Below are positions 30,966 to 38,323 of a stretch of 64,000 bases of DNA, piece by piece. The stretch's first letter is position 1. The number at the start of each line of letters is the position of its first letter. This DNA comes from Arthrobacter sp. PsM3 (GTDB lineage: Bacteria; Actinomycetota; Actinomycetes; Actinomycetales; Micrococcaceae). The notes beneath the pieces were generated by a model. The model did no database searches. It had not been told where the DNA came from and saw nothing but the letters and a program-made list of their open reading frames with translations. The translations under genes were made by a program, and so were the position numbers. The stretch is taken from assembly GCF_030433895.1 (NCBI RefSeq), contig NZ_JARUXE010000019.1, positions 1 through 64,000 of the forward strand, given 5' to 3'.

Positions 30966-31454
30966 CTATGGGGAGGGGCAGAAGCCGCCGGGCAGCTGGA
31001 CACCGTTAACCACGGGGCACGGGTCAAAGGTGAAGATGACCATGGTGCCCAGGATGATGATGACGGTGGTGGCCGCGTAGAGCACGATCTTCAGCCACAG
31101 GCGCGTGGCGTCCTTTTCGGCGTAGTCATTGATGATGGTGCGCACACCGTTGGTTCCGTGCAGCATGGCGAGCCACAGCATTGCCAGGTCCCACACCTGC
31201 CAGAACGGGTCCGCCCACTTGCCGGCCACGAAGCCGAAGTCGATCGCGTGGATGCCTTCGCCGACCAGCAGGTTCACGGTCAGGTGTCCGAAGATCAGGA
31301 CGACCAGGACGACGCCGGAAAGCCGCATGAAGAGCCAGGCAAGCATTTCGAAGTTGCCCTTGGAACCGCCGGTACGGCGGTACTGCGGAGCGATCCGGTT
31401 GCTGCCGACCTTAGCGCCGCCACTTCGTGGGCTCTGAATCTGCGTTGCACTCAT
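30966..31454 (-). CDS. sdhD: succinate dehydrogenase hydrophobic membrane anchor
   Basis: A 162-residue protein with three predicted helices. The motif LHGTNGVRTIINDY in the second helix region holds the histidine that usually ligates heme b. The ATG at 31454 has GGAGGT eight bases upstream. It follows sdhC by 2 bases and precedes sdhA by 127 bases. Confidence 0.9.
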   Translation of the reverse strand: MSATQIQSPRSGGAKVGSNRIAPQYRRTGGSKGNFEMLAWLFMRLSGVVLVVLIFGHLTVNLLVGEGIHAIDFGFVAGKWADPFWQVWDLAMLWLAMLHGTNGVRTIINDYAEKDATRLWLKIVLYAATTVIIILGTMVIFTFDPCPVVNGVQLPGGFCPSP

Positions 31455-31456
31455 GG

Positions 31457-31837
31457 CTAGTGACCTCCAAGGGCGAGGGAAAGGTGGCGGATGGAGAAGC
31501 CCACCATGACGACTACCCAGAGAGCGAGCACCGTCCACAGCATTTGGCGCTGGTACTTCGCGCCCTTCTTCCAGAAGTCGACGGCGATGATCCGCAGGCC
31601 GTTAAAGGCGTGGAACACGATCGCTGCGACAAGGCCCGTTTCACCCAGGGCCATCAGGGGGTTCTTGTAGGCACCAATCACGGCGGTGTAGGCCTCGGGG
31701 GACACACGCACCAATGAGGTGTCCAGCACATGGACCAACAAGAAGAAAAAGATCACTACACCGGTAATGCGGTGTCCAACCCAGGACCACATGCCTTCAC
31801 GGCCGCGGTACAAGGTGCCAGCTGGTTTTGTCGGCAC
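31457..31837 (-). CDS. sdhC: succinate dehydrogenase cytochrome b556 subunit
   Basis: A 126-residue protein with three predicted helices. The start (PTKPAGTLYRGREGMWSWVGHRITG) and the later FHAFNGLRIIAVDF carry the quinone-site and heme-ligand residues of SdhC. The GTG at 31837 has GGGAGGT seven bases upstream; a longer ATG frame exists but adds no family-like sequence. It is the first gene of the operon. Confidence 0.92.
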   Translation of the reverse strand: MPTKPAGTLYRGREGMWSWVGHRITGVVIFFFLLVHVLDTSLVRVSPEAYTAVIGAYKNPLMALGETGLVAAIVFHAFNGLRIIAVDFWKKGAKYQRQMLWTVLALWVVVMVGFSIRHLSLALGGH

Positions 31838-32151
31838 TGAATAAACCTCCCTGCAACACAGCGGCGCTGGCATGGGATCCACGCGGGGGGAACGCCTGCT
31901 GCGAGAGCACTCGTAAGCTCAAGCCTAAATCTAGGCTTCGCCCACAGCTTATTCAATTCAGCCACCCGTTGGTGACGGCGCCCGGCACGGTTTTCGTCCA
32001 GTTTTGAGACGAACGCCACATTTCCTGGTCCGCCGGGAGCGCCCGCACTGCCTCCGGTCCGCATCCGGTCTGCGACGCCGGAAGGCCGTGATGTGTCGTG
32101 TCCGCCGCCGGAGCAGGGACTGTTTCGGTCCGTTCAGCTAAAGTAGCCGTG
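31838..32151. other. 314-base divergent intergenic region sdhC / manC
   Basis: It contains a perfect inverted repeat AAGCCTA-N4-TAGGCTT (31921-31938), suited to a dimeric regulator of sdh. At its right end is the manC -10 box TAAAGT (32139-32144), seven bases before the manC ATG. No small gene was found. Confidence 0.55.
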
Positions 32152-33297
32152 ATGAATACAGACAAAGCGACAAGCCAGGACTCACTTCAAGGCTCGGCCC
32201 TGAGCCGATTTATTGCGGTGATTCCGGCAGGCGGTGTTGGGACCCGCCTCTGGCCCCTGTCGCGTGCTGCAGCCCCCAAGTTCCTCCACGACCTCACGGG
32301 CTCGGGCAGTACCCTGCTGAGGTCCACCTACGACCGGCTTGAGCCGCTCGCCGGAAAACACATGCTCGTGGTCACCGGGATGGCGCACCGGGACGCGGTC
32401 TGCCGCCAGCTCCCCGAGATCGACGACGCGGACCTGGTGCTCGAAAGCGAGCCCAAGGACTCCGGCGCCGCCATCGGCCTGGCCGCCGCGATCCTGCACG
32501 AACGCGATCCGGACACCATCATGGGCTCCTTCGCAGCGGACCAGGTCATCAGCCCGGACGCACTGTTCCACGCGGCCGTCCGGGAAGCCATCCACGCCGC
32601 CGCGGCCGGCAAGATCGTCACGATCGGCATCAAGCCCACCCACCCCTCCACCGGCTTCGGCTACATCCGGGCCGGGAAGAACCTCGGCGTTGACGGGGCC
32701 CCCAGCGCCCAGGCCGTCGTCGAGTTCGTGGAGAAGCCCAGCGAAGAGGTCGCCCAGGAGTATCTCGACAGTGGCGACTACGTCTGGAACGCCGGCATGT
32801 TCGTGGCCCCCGTCGCGCTGATGCTCAAGCACCTCGAAGCCAACCAGCCCGAGCTTTTCGCCGGCGTGCAGGAAATCGCCCGGGCCTGGGACACCCCGCA
32901 GCGCGACGAGGTCAAGGCCCGTGTCTGGCCCACTCTGCCCAAGATTGCGATTGACTACGCCGTGGCCGAACCGGCAGCGGCCGCCGGCGACGTCGCCGTC
33001 GTTCCCGGCACCTTCCGCTGGGACGACGTCGGGGACTTCGCCTCGGTGGGCCGGCTCAACAGCGCCAAGGAAGTCAAGGACGTCACCGTGATCGGCGAGG
33101 GCGCCCGCGTCTTCACCGAGGACGCGAGCGGCGTGGTGGTCTCCGATACCAAACGGGTGATCGCGCTGATCGGCATCAAGGACGTCGTCGTCGTCGATAC
33201 CCCTGACGCCTTGCTGGTCATGCACAAGGAACACTCCCAGCGCGTGAAGCAGGCCGTCGATGCCCTCAAGGCCAGCGGCGACACGGACGTGCTGTAG
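32152..33297 (+). CDS. manC: mannose-1-phosphate guanylyltransferase
   Basis: A 381-residue nucleotidyltransferase. The GTP-binding signature AGGVGTRLWPLSRAAAPKF begins near residue 26. FVEKP and GYIRAG blocks, the product-site YVWNAGMFV and the metal-binding region follow. It makes GDP-mannose for glycolipids, glycans and mannosylated proteins. It is shorter than bifunctional ManC/AlgA, so it has no isomerase domain. The ATG at 32152 is seven bases after TAAAGT, probably leaderless. It stands alone and is divergent from sdhCDAB. Confidence 0.9.
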   Translation: MNTDKATSQDSLQGSALSRFIAVIPAGGVGTRLWPLSRAAAPKFLHDLTGSGSTLLRSTYDRLEPLAGKHMLVVTGMAHRDAVCRQLPEIDDADLVLESEPKDSGAAIGLAAAILHERDPDTIMGSFAADQVISPDALFHAAVREAIHAAAAGKIVTIGIKPTHPSTGFGYIRAGKNLGVDGAPSAQAVVEFVEKPSEEVAQEYLDSGDYVWNAGMFVAPVALMLKHLEANQPELFAGVQEIARAWDTPQRDEVKARVWPTLPKIAIDYAVAEPAAAAGDVAVVPGTFRWDDVGDFASVGRLNSAKEVKDVTVIGEGARVFTEDASGVVVSDTKRVIALIGIKDVVVVDTPDALLVMHKEHSQRVKQAVDALKASGDTDVL

Positions 33298-33346
33298 TTT
33301 CCGGAGCCACCGTCCGGCGTCCGTTTCCGGAGTCAGTGTCCGGCGT
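33298..33346. repeat. 23-base direct repeat after manC
   Basis: Copies at 33298-33320 and 33324-33346, 20 of 23 identical, begin right after the manC stop with TTTCCGGAG and end TCCGGCGT. The function is unknown. Confidence 0.7.
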
Positions 33347-33476
33347 GCTTTGCGCTGCGGAGCCGGGCGGGCTCTCGGCCCCTGCCCTGATCTCCGGCGG
33401 GGCCCGAAGTGTTTCCCGATCCGTAACGCGCCGTACGCGATGCCGCTATTTTTTGTGCGCTCGCTAGAGTTGTCCC

Positions 33477-34676
33477 GTGCGCAACTACTCCACTGAAACT
33501 GACCCCACCATATTGGTGGGGCCGTGGCTCGAGCCCCTGCTGCCGGAACTGATCGCCTTCCGCCGGGACCTGCACGCGCACCCGGAGCTGTCGTTCAAGG
33601 AGTTCCGCACCACGGACAAGCTCGCGAAGCGGCTCGAGGAAGCGGGCCTGAAGCCGCGGCGCCTCGAAGGCACTGGCCTCACGGTGGACATCGGGGACGG
33701 TCCGATCGCCACCGCCCTGCGCGGCGACATCGACGCCCTGCCCATCATCGAGGAAACAGGTCTTCCCTTCGCGTCGAAGAACCATGGCGTCACGCACGCC
33801 TGCGGCCACGACGTGCACACCGCCACCATGCTCGGCGCGGCCCTGGTCCTGCAGCGGATGCACGAGGAGTCGCCGCTGCGCGGCACCGTGCGGATCATCT
33901 TCCAGCCGGCCGAGGAAACCATGCCCGGCGGCGCCCAGAGCTGCATCGAGCAGGGCGTCCTCGAAGGTGTTCCGCGGATCTTCGCCCTGCACTGCGACCC
34001 CCGGATCGAAGTGGGCAAGATCGGCACCCGGATCGGCGCCATTACCTCCGCCTCGGACACGATCAAAATCGAACTGACCGGCCGCGGGGGCCACACCTCA
34101 CGGCCGCACCTGACCGAAGAGCTCGTCTTCGCCCTGGCGCAGATCGCCATCAACGTTCCGGCCGTGCTCTCCCGCCGCGTCGATGTCCGCAGCGGCGTCT
34201 CCGTGGTCTGGGGCCACATCTCCGCAGGCTCCGCGCCCAACGCCATCCCGGCCAGCGGCTACATGGCGGGCACCATGCGCTGCCTGGACCGCGACGCCTG
34301 GCACAGTGCCGGGGTCATCCTCGACGAGGTCGTGCAGCAGATCGCCGCTCCGTACGGCGTCGATGTCCACCTGGAACATACGCGCGGCGTGCCCCCCGTG
34401 GTCAACTCTGAACACGAGACCGCCCTGATCGAAGCCGCGGCCCGCGCCGAGATCGGCGAAGGCGCAGTGGTGCTGACGCCGCAGTCCATGGGCGGCGAGG
34501 ACTTCGCGTGGTTCCTCGCGGACCTCCCCGGCGCCATGATGCGCCTGGGCACCAAGACGCCCGGCGGCGAGGAGTATGACCTGCACCGCGGGGACTACAT
34601 CCTGGACGAACGCGCCCTGGGCCTGGGCATCAAGGTCCTCACCGCCGCAGCCCTGCGCACCCTCCGCGACCTCTAG
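33477..34676 (+). CDS. M20 family amidohydrolase
   Basis: A 399-residue metallohydrolase. Metal-site motifs are DLHAHPE, RGDIDALPI, HACGHDVHTATMLG (Cys109-Gly-His111) and FQPAEETMPGGA, the last with the catalytic Glu pair; MGGEDFAW holds a late metal ligand. Members of this group hydrolyse N-acyl amino acids or indole-acetyl amino acids. The substrate is unknown. The GTG at 33477 is six bases after TAGAGT, so the mRNA is probably leaderless. Confidence 0.85.
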   Translation: MRNYSTETDPTILVGPWLEPLLPELIAFRRDLHAHPELSFKEFRTTDKLAKRLEEAGLKPRRLEGTGLTVDIGDGPIATALRGDIDALPIIEETGLPFASKNHGVTHACGHDVHTATMLGAALVLQRMHEESPLRGTVRIIFQPAEETMPGGAQSCIEQGVLEGVPRIFALHCDPRIEVGKIGTRIGAITSASDTIKIELTGRGGHTSRPHLTEELVFALAQIAINVPAVLSRRVDVRSGVSVVWGHISAGSAPNAIPASGYMAGTMRCLDRDAWHSAGVILDEVVQQIAAPYGVDVHLEHTRGVPPVVNSEHETALIEAAARAEIGEGAVVLTPQSMGGEDFAWFLADLPGAMMRLGTKTPGGEEYDLHRGDYILDERALGLGIKVLTAAALRTLRDL

Positions 34677-34706
34677 GTCCCTGCCGCCAACCGGTCCCGC
34701 TCCCGC

Positions 34707-34762
34707 CGAGGTGAGAGTACGCGCCCATCGTCGGGCGATTCATGGGCGCGAACTGTGACCTC
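34707..34762. repeat. 22-base imperfect inverted repeat
   Basis: Arms at 34707-34728 and 34741-34762 pair at 19 of 22 positions; the outer CGAGGT and inner CGCGCCCAT blocks are exact. A 12-base loop, TCGTCGGGCGAT-like, separates them. It lies between the amidohydrolase stop and the ohrR promoter and could be a terminator or a dispersed palindrome. Confidence 0.65.
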
Positions 34763-34788
34763 GGGGGAGGCGTCGGAACATGAATGAG

Positions 34789-34817
34789 TTGTGCACAATT
34801 CAATTGTGGATTATCGT
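34789..34817 (+). promoter_or_regulatory. ohrR-ohr promoter with OhrR box
   Basis: TTGTGC (34789-34794) and TATCGT (34812-34817) are spaced by 17 bases and end six bases before the ohrR ATG. The spacer and end of the -35 box hold a perfect inverted repeat CACAATT-C-AATTGTG (34794-34808). This matches the established OhrR operator form TACAATT-AATTGTA. The repressor should therefore control its own operon and be released when oxidised by organic hydroperoxides. Confidence 0.82.
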
Positions 34818-34823
34818 ATAGTG

Positions 34824-35273
34824 ATGACCGATTCTTCCCGCCTCAACGCACCCCGCCTGGACCGGCAGTTGTGCTTCGCGATGTACTCGGCCTCCCGGGC
34901 TGCCACCGCGGCGTACCGGCCGATACTCGACGAGCTCGGTCTGACCTACCCGCAGTACCTCGTCATGCTGGTGCTCTGGGAAGAGGAACCGCGCAGCGTC
35001 CGCGAGCTGGGGGAGGAGTTGGGCCTCGACTCCGGCACGCTATCCCCGTTGCTCAAGCGGCTTGAGTCCCTGGGCCTCGTGGAACGGCGGCGCTCTGCCG
35101 AGGACGAACGGCGGGTTGAGGTCTTCCTGACCGAGTCCGGCACCGCGCTCAGCGCCCGGACCACCGGCATCCCGCAACGGCTCGCCGACGCGGCCGGGCT
35201 CTCGCCCGCGGAGCTTGACCAGCTCCGCGTGACCCTGGGCCGGCTGACCGCCGCCCTGCGCGGCTCGCACTGA
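34824..35273 (+). CDS. ohrR: organic hydroperoxide-sensing MarR-type repressor
   Basis: A 149-residue MarR-family regulator. The N-terminal LDRQLCFAMYSASRA with Cys17 is the hallmark of OhrR, where that cysteine is oxidised by organic hydroperoxides. The winged helix lies at about 60-105 (SVRELGEELGLDSGTLSPLLKRLE). No second redox cysteine is visible, so it is probably a one-Cys type like that of Bacillus subtilis. The ATG at 34824 sits at the expected transcript start. Ohr follows after 31 bases. Confidence 0.92.
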   Translation: MTDSSRLNAPRLDRQLCFAMYSASRAATAAYRPILDELGLTYPQYLVMLVLWEEEPRSVRELGEELGLDSGTLSPLLKRLESLGLVERRRSAEDERRVEVFLTESGTALSARTTGIPQRLADAAGLSPAELDQLRVTLGRLTAALRGSH

Positions 35274-35304
35274 CTTCCACTGAAACTCAACAGATTGGAT
35301 CCCC

Positions 35305-35736
35305 ATGAAGACCCTTTACACAGCGGAGGCACTGGCCTCGGGCGAAGGCCGCGACGGCACCGCCGTGACCAAGGACGGCAAGCTCAGCGTGACCCTGGCC
35401 AGCCCCGTGGAACTCGGCGGCAACGGCGAAGGCACCAACCCCGAGCAGCTTTTCGCTGCGGGCTACGCGGCCTGCTTCCACTCCGCCCTGCGGCTCGTCG
35501 GCCGCCAGGCCAAAGCGGACCTGACGGATTCCGCCGTGGCCGCAAGGATCCACCTCGGCGCCCTCGCCGACGGACCCGGCTTCGGCATCGCCGCGGAACT
35601 TGAGATTGCCTTGCCCGCCGTGGACCGGGAAACGGCCGAGGCCCTCGTGGCCAAGGCACACGAAGTCTGCCCCTACTCCAATGCCACCCGTGGCAACATC
35701 ACTGTCGACATCACGATCCTGGAGGTCGCCGCATGA
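35305..35736 (+). CDS. ohr: organic hydroperoxide resistance protein (OsmC/Ohr family)
   Basis: A 143-residue thiol peroxidase. Both catalytic cysteines are present: Cys57 in AACFHSAL and Cys122 in VCPYSNATRGN. Ohr reduces fatty-acid and other organic hydroperoxides using lipoylated proteins. It lies 31 bases after ohrR and overlaps the next oxidoreductase start by four bases. Confidence 0.94.
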   Translation: MKTLYTAEALASGEGRDGTAVTKDGKLSVTLASPVELGGNGEGTNPEQLFAAGYAACFHSALRLVGRQAKADLTDSAVAARIHLGALADGPGFGIAAELEIALPAVDRETAEALVAKAHEVCPYSNATRGNITVDITILEVAA

Positions 35737-36764
35737 GCACCATCACCGAAACCGCAACCCTTCCCGCCACCACCCGCGAGATCCAGCTGGCATCCCGCCC
35801 GCACGGACGCCCCGTGCCGGAGAACTTCCGCCTTGCCGAGACGGCCCTGCCGGAACTCGAGGACGGCCAGGTCCTGCTCCGCAACCTCTTCATCTCGGTG
35901 GACCCCTACATGCGCGGCCGGATGAACGACGTCAAGTCCTACTCGGCGCCGTTTTCCCTGGACACCGCGCTCGACGGCGGCGCCGTCGGCGAGGTCATCG
36001 CCTCCCGGTCCGCTGACCGCAAGGTGGGCGACACGGTGGTCCATTCCCTGGGCTGGCGCGAATATGCCGTGCTCGACGCCGGTGCGACCACCCCCGCCCG
36101 CACCGACCTGGCCCCCGCCTCGGCATTCCTCGGTGCGCTGGGTATGACCGGCCTGACGGCCTACGCAGGCCTTCTCAAGGTCGCCGGCTTCAAGCCCGGC
36201 GAGGTCGTCTTCGTCTCCGGCGCAGCAGGGGCTGTCGGCTCCCTGGTGGGCCAGATCGCCAAGGCCATGGGCGCGTCCCGCGTCATTGGCAGCGCGGGGT
36301 CCGCGGAGAAAGTGGCGCGGCTGCTGGAGCTGGGCTTCGACGCGGCGTTCAACTACCACGACGGCCCGGTAGCCGAGCAGCTCGCCGCTGCCGCAGGCGA
36401 ACGCGGGATCGATGTGTACTTCGACAACGTCGGCGGCGAACACCTTGAAGCGGCGCTGTCGGCGCTCACCGTCGGTGGCCGGGTGGCCATGTGCGGCGCC
36501 ATCTCGCAGTACAACTCAACCGAGCCCACACCGGCGCCGCGGAACCTCATGCAGGCCATCGGCAAGCAGCTGACCCTCAAAGGCTTCATCGTCGGCAGTT
36601 ACTGGCAGCACATGCCCGAGTTCGTGGAGGCCATGTCCGGCTGGCTCGCCGACGGCACTGTCCGGTACGACGAGACCATCGTCGACGGACTGGAAAACGC
36701 CCCGCAGGCCTTCATGGATCTGCTGGACGGCGCCAACACCGGCAAGATGCTGGTCCGCGTCTAA
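35733..36764 (+). CDS. NADP-dependent oxidoreductase, zinc-free MDR family (CurA/PTGR type)
   Basis: A 343-residue medium-chain reductase without zinc ligands. Family motifs are FISVDPYMRGRM near the start, GMTGLTAYAGL, and the nucleotide loop VSGAAGAVGSLVGQIAK; YFDNVGGEHL follows. Relatives reduce the C=C bond of enals and enones such as 4-hydroxynonenal, curcumin or prostaglandin products. Being coupled to ohr by a 4-base overlap (ATGA) suggests it cleans up aldehydes and enones made by lipid peroxidation. A terminator follows. Confidence 0.87.
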   Translation: MSTITETATLPATTREIQLASRPHGRPVPENFRLAETALPELEDGQVLLRNLFISVDPYMRGRMNDVKSYSAPFSLDTALDGGAVGEVIASRSADRKVGDTVVHSLGWREYAVLDAGATTPARTDLAPASAFLGALGMTGLTAYAGLLKVAGFKPGEVVFVSGAAGAVGSLVGQIAKAMGASRVIGSAGSAEKVARLLELGFDAAFNYHDGPVAEQLAAAAGERGIDVYFDNVGGEHLEAALSALTVGGRVAMCGAISQYNSTEPTPAPRNLMQAIGKQLTLKGFIVGSYWQHMPEFVEAMSGWLADGTVRYDETIVDGLENAPQAFMDLLDGANTGKMLVRV

Positions 36765-36793
36765 GGCGCCTCTGCCAAACTGGCTGACAGCTG

Positions 36794-36827
36794 AAAGCCC
36801 CGCCCCGGTGAATCCGGGGCGGGGTTT
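36794..36827 (+). terminator. terminator of the ohrR operon
   Basis: Left arm AAAGCCCCGCCCCGG and right arm CCGGGGCGGGGTTT pair with one bulged G and a 5-base loop. It lies 30 bases after the oxidoreductase stop. Confidence 0.8.
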
Positions 36828-37046
36828 GCCGTTTCTACCGCTTGGTAACAAGTTCTCATCAATCTGTGGAATTGCTGTGAACTGTGCTACTTCGACGTGT
36901 CGCAGGACACTAATGTTGCTTCCATCAGTGCGCCTCGGCGCAGTGCTGCGAAATCCATCAGTGAAAACAGCGTTTCAGCGGCAACCCCGCCAACAGACAC
37001 TCATTGAGCTCCGTCGTGGCGCCTACTCTTTCTTCCTGGAGGAAAA

Positions 37047-38156
37047 TTGAAGAATTCTCTGCGTGCAACCTTCAAGCGCGGTTCCATGGCCGGAGTCGCC
37101 ACCGCGGGTGCGGCTGCCCTTCTGCTGACCGGCTGCGGGGCCGCCCCGACCGCCAGCAGCAGTGCCACACCGTCGGCCAGCAACTACACTGGCTGCATCG
37201 TTTCCGACTCCGGTGGATTCGATGACCAGTCCTTCAACCAGTCCTCATATGAGGGTCTGAAGAAGGCTGAGAAGGATCTGGGCATCAAGGTCAACCAGGC
37301 AGAATCCAAGACCAACAACGACTTCGAGCCCAATCTGCGCGCGATGGTCACTGCAGGCTGCAACCTGACCGTCACGGTCGGCTTCCTGCTCGGTGACGCC
37401 ACTAAGGCCCAGGCCACGGCGAACCCGGACAAGCACTTCGCCATCATCGACTTCGGCTACGAGACCCCGATCAGCAACGTCAAACCCATCATCTACGACA
37501 CGGCCCAGGCTGCGTTCCTGGCGGGCTACCTCGCGGCCGGTACCACCAAGACCGGAACGGTCGCCACCTTCGGCGGCATCAAGATCCCCACCGTCACCAT
37601 CTTCATGGACGGCTACGCCGACGGCGTCAAGTACTACAACGAGAAGAACGGCAAGAACGTCAAGGTGCTGGGCTGGGACAAGGCCAAGCAGGACGGTTCC
37701 TTCACCGGCGACTTCGAAAAGCAGGACAAGGGCAAGCAGTTCACCCAGAACTTCCTGGACCAGGGCGCGGACATCGTGATGCCCGTCGCCGGTCCGGTCG
37801 GCAAGGGTGCGGGGGCGGCCCTGAAGGAAGCCAAGGCAGCAGGCAAGGACGTCAAGCTCATCTGGGTTGACTCCGACGGCTTCCTCACGGCTCCGGATTA
37901 CAAGGACATCATGCTCTCCTCCGTCATGAAGCTGATGGGCGAGGCCGTCGAGACTGTCGTCAAGCAGGACAAGGACGGCCAGTTCACCAACACGCCGTAC
38001 GTCGGCACCCTCGCGAACGACGGCGTGCAGCTGGCTCCCTTCCACGACCTGGATTCCGCGGTGCCGGCCGAAGTGAAGACGCAGCTGGAGCAGATCAAGA
38101 AGGACATCGCCGACGGCAAGCTGAAGGTTGAATCCGCAGCCAGCCCGAAGGTCTAA
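37047..38156 (+). CDS. BMP family nucleoside-binding lipoprotein
   Basis: A 369-residue binding protein with a lipoprotein signal ending at Cys30 (LLLTGC). The BMP/Med fold shows DSGGFDDQSFNQSSYEGL, a family signature near residue 54, and the GFLLGDATK and PVAGPVGKG blocks. Such lipoproteins capture purine and pyrimidine nucleosides for the ABC importer encoded next. The TTG at 37047 has GGAGG four bases upstream. The 282-base region before it contains no clear operator that I can name. Confidence 0.9.
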   Translation: MKNSLRATFKRGSMAGVATAGAAALLLTGCGAAPTASSSATPSASNYTGCIVSDSGGFDDQSFNQSSYEGLKKAEKDLGIKVNQAESKTNNDFEPNLRAMVTAGCNLTVTVGFLLGDATKAQATANPDKHFAIIDFGYETPISNVKPIIYDTAQAAFLAGYLAAGTTKTGTVATFGGIKIPTVTIFMDGYADGVKYYNEKNGKNVKVLGWDKAKQDGSFTGDFEKQDKGKQFTQNFLDQGADIVMPVAGPVGKGAGAALKEAKAAGKDVKLIWVDSDGFLTAPDYKDIMLSSVMKLMGEAVETVVKQDKDGQFTNTPYVGTLANDGVQLAPFHDLDSAVPAEVKTQLEQIKKDIADGKLKVESAASPKV

Positions 38157-38167
38157 CTGCCTCAGAC

Positions 38168-38217
38168 AAGCGCCACGGCCCGTCCGGTCATCCACCGCAC
38201 GGGCTGTGGCGCTTTGC
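38168..38217 (+). terminator. hairpin between the BMP lipoprotein and its ATPase
   Basis: Arms AAGCGCCAC and GTGGCGCTT with a continuing inner stem (GGCCCGT with ACGGGCT, one G-T pair) form a strong hairpin 11 bases after the lipoprotein stop. It may partly end transcription so that the binding protein is made in excess over the transporter, or protect the upstream mRNA. Confidence 0.65.
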
Positions 38218-38323
38218 GTTGAGCGGACCGACTCCGCTTCAGGTTGCAGGCATTAGGCTGATCCTGCAGCCCCATCATCCGTCCGGGCAAGGCCAGCCGG
38301 ACACCTCGAGATTGGTCAGAGTT

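Noticed and set aside
34791..34823. Earlier GTG start for ohrR at 34791
   Set aside because: It would lie inside the -35 box and OhrR operator. The ATG at 34824 fits the promoter and keeps the normal family N-terminus.
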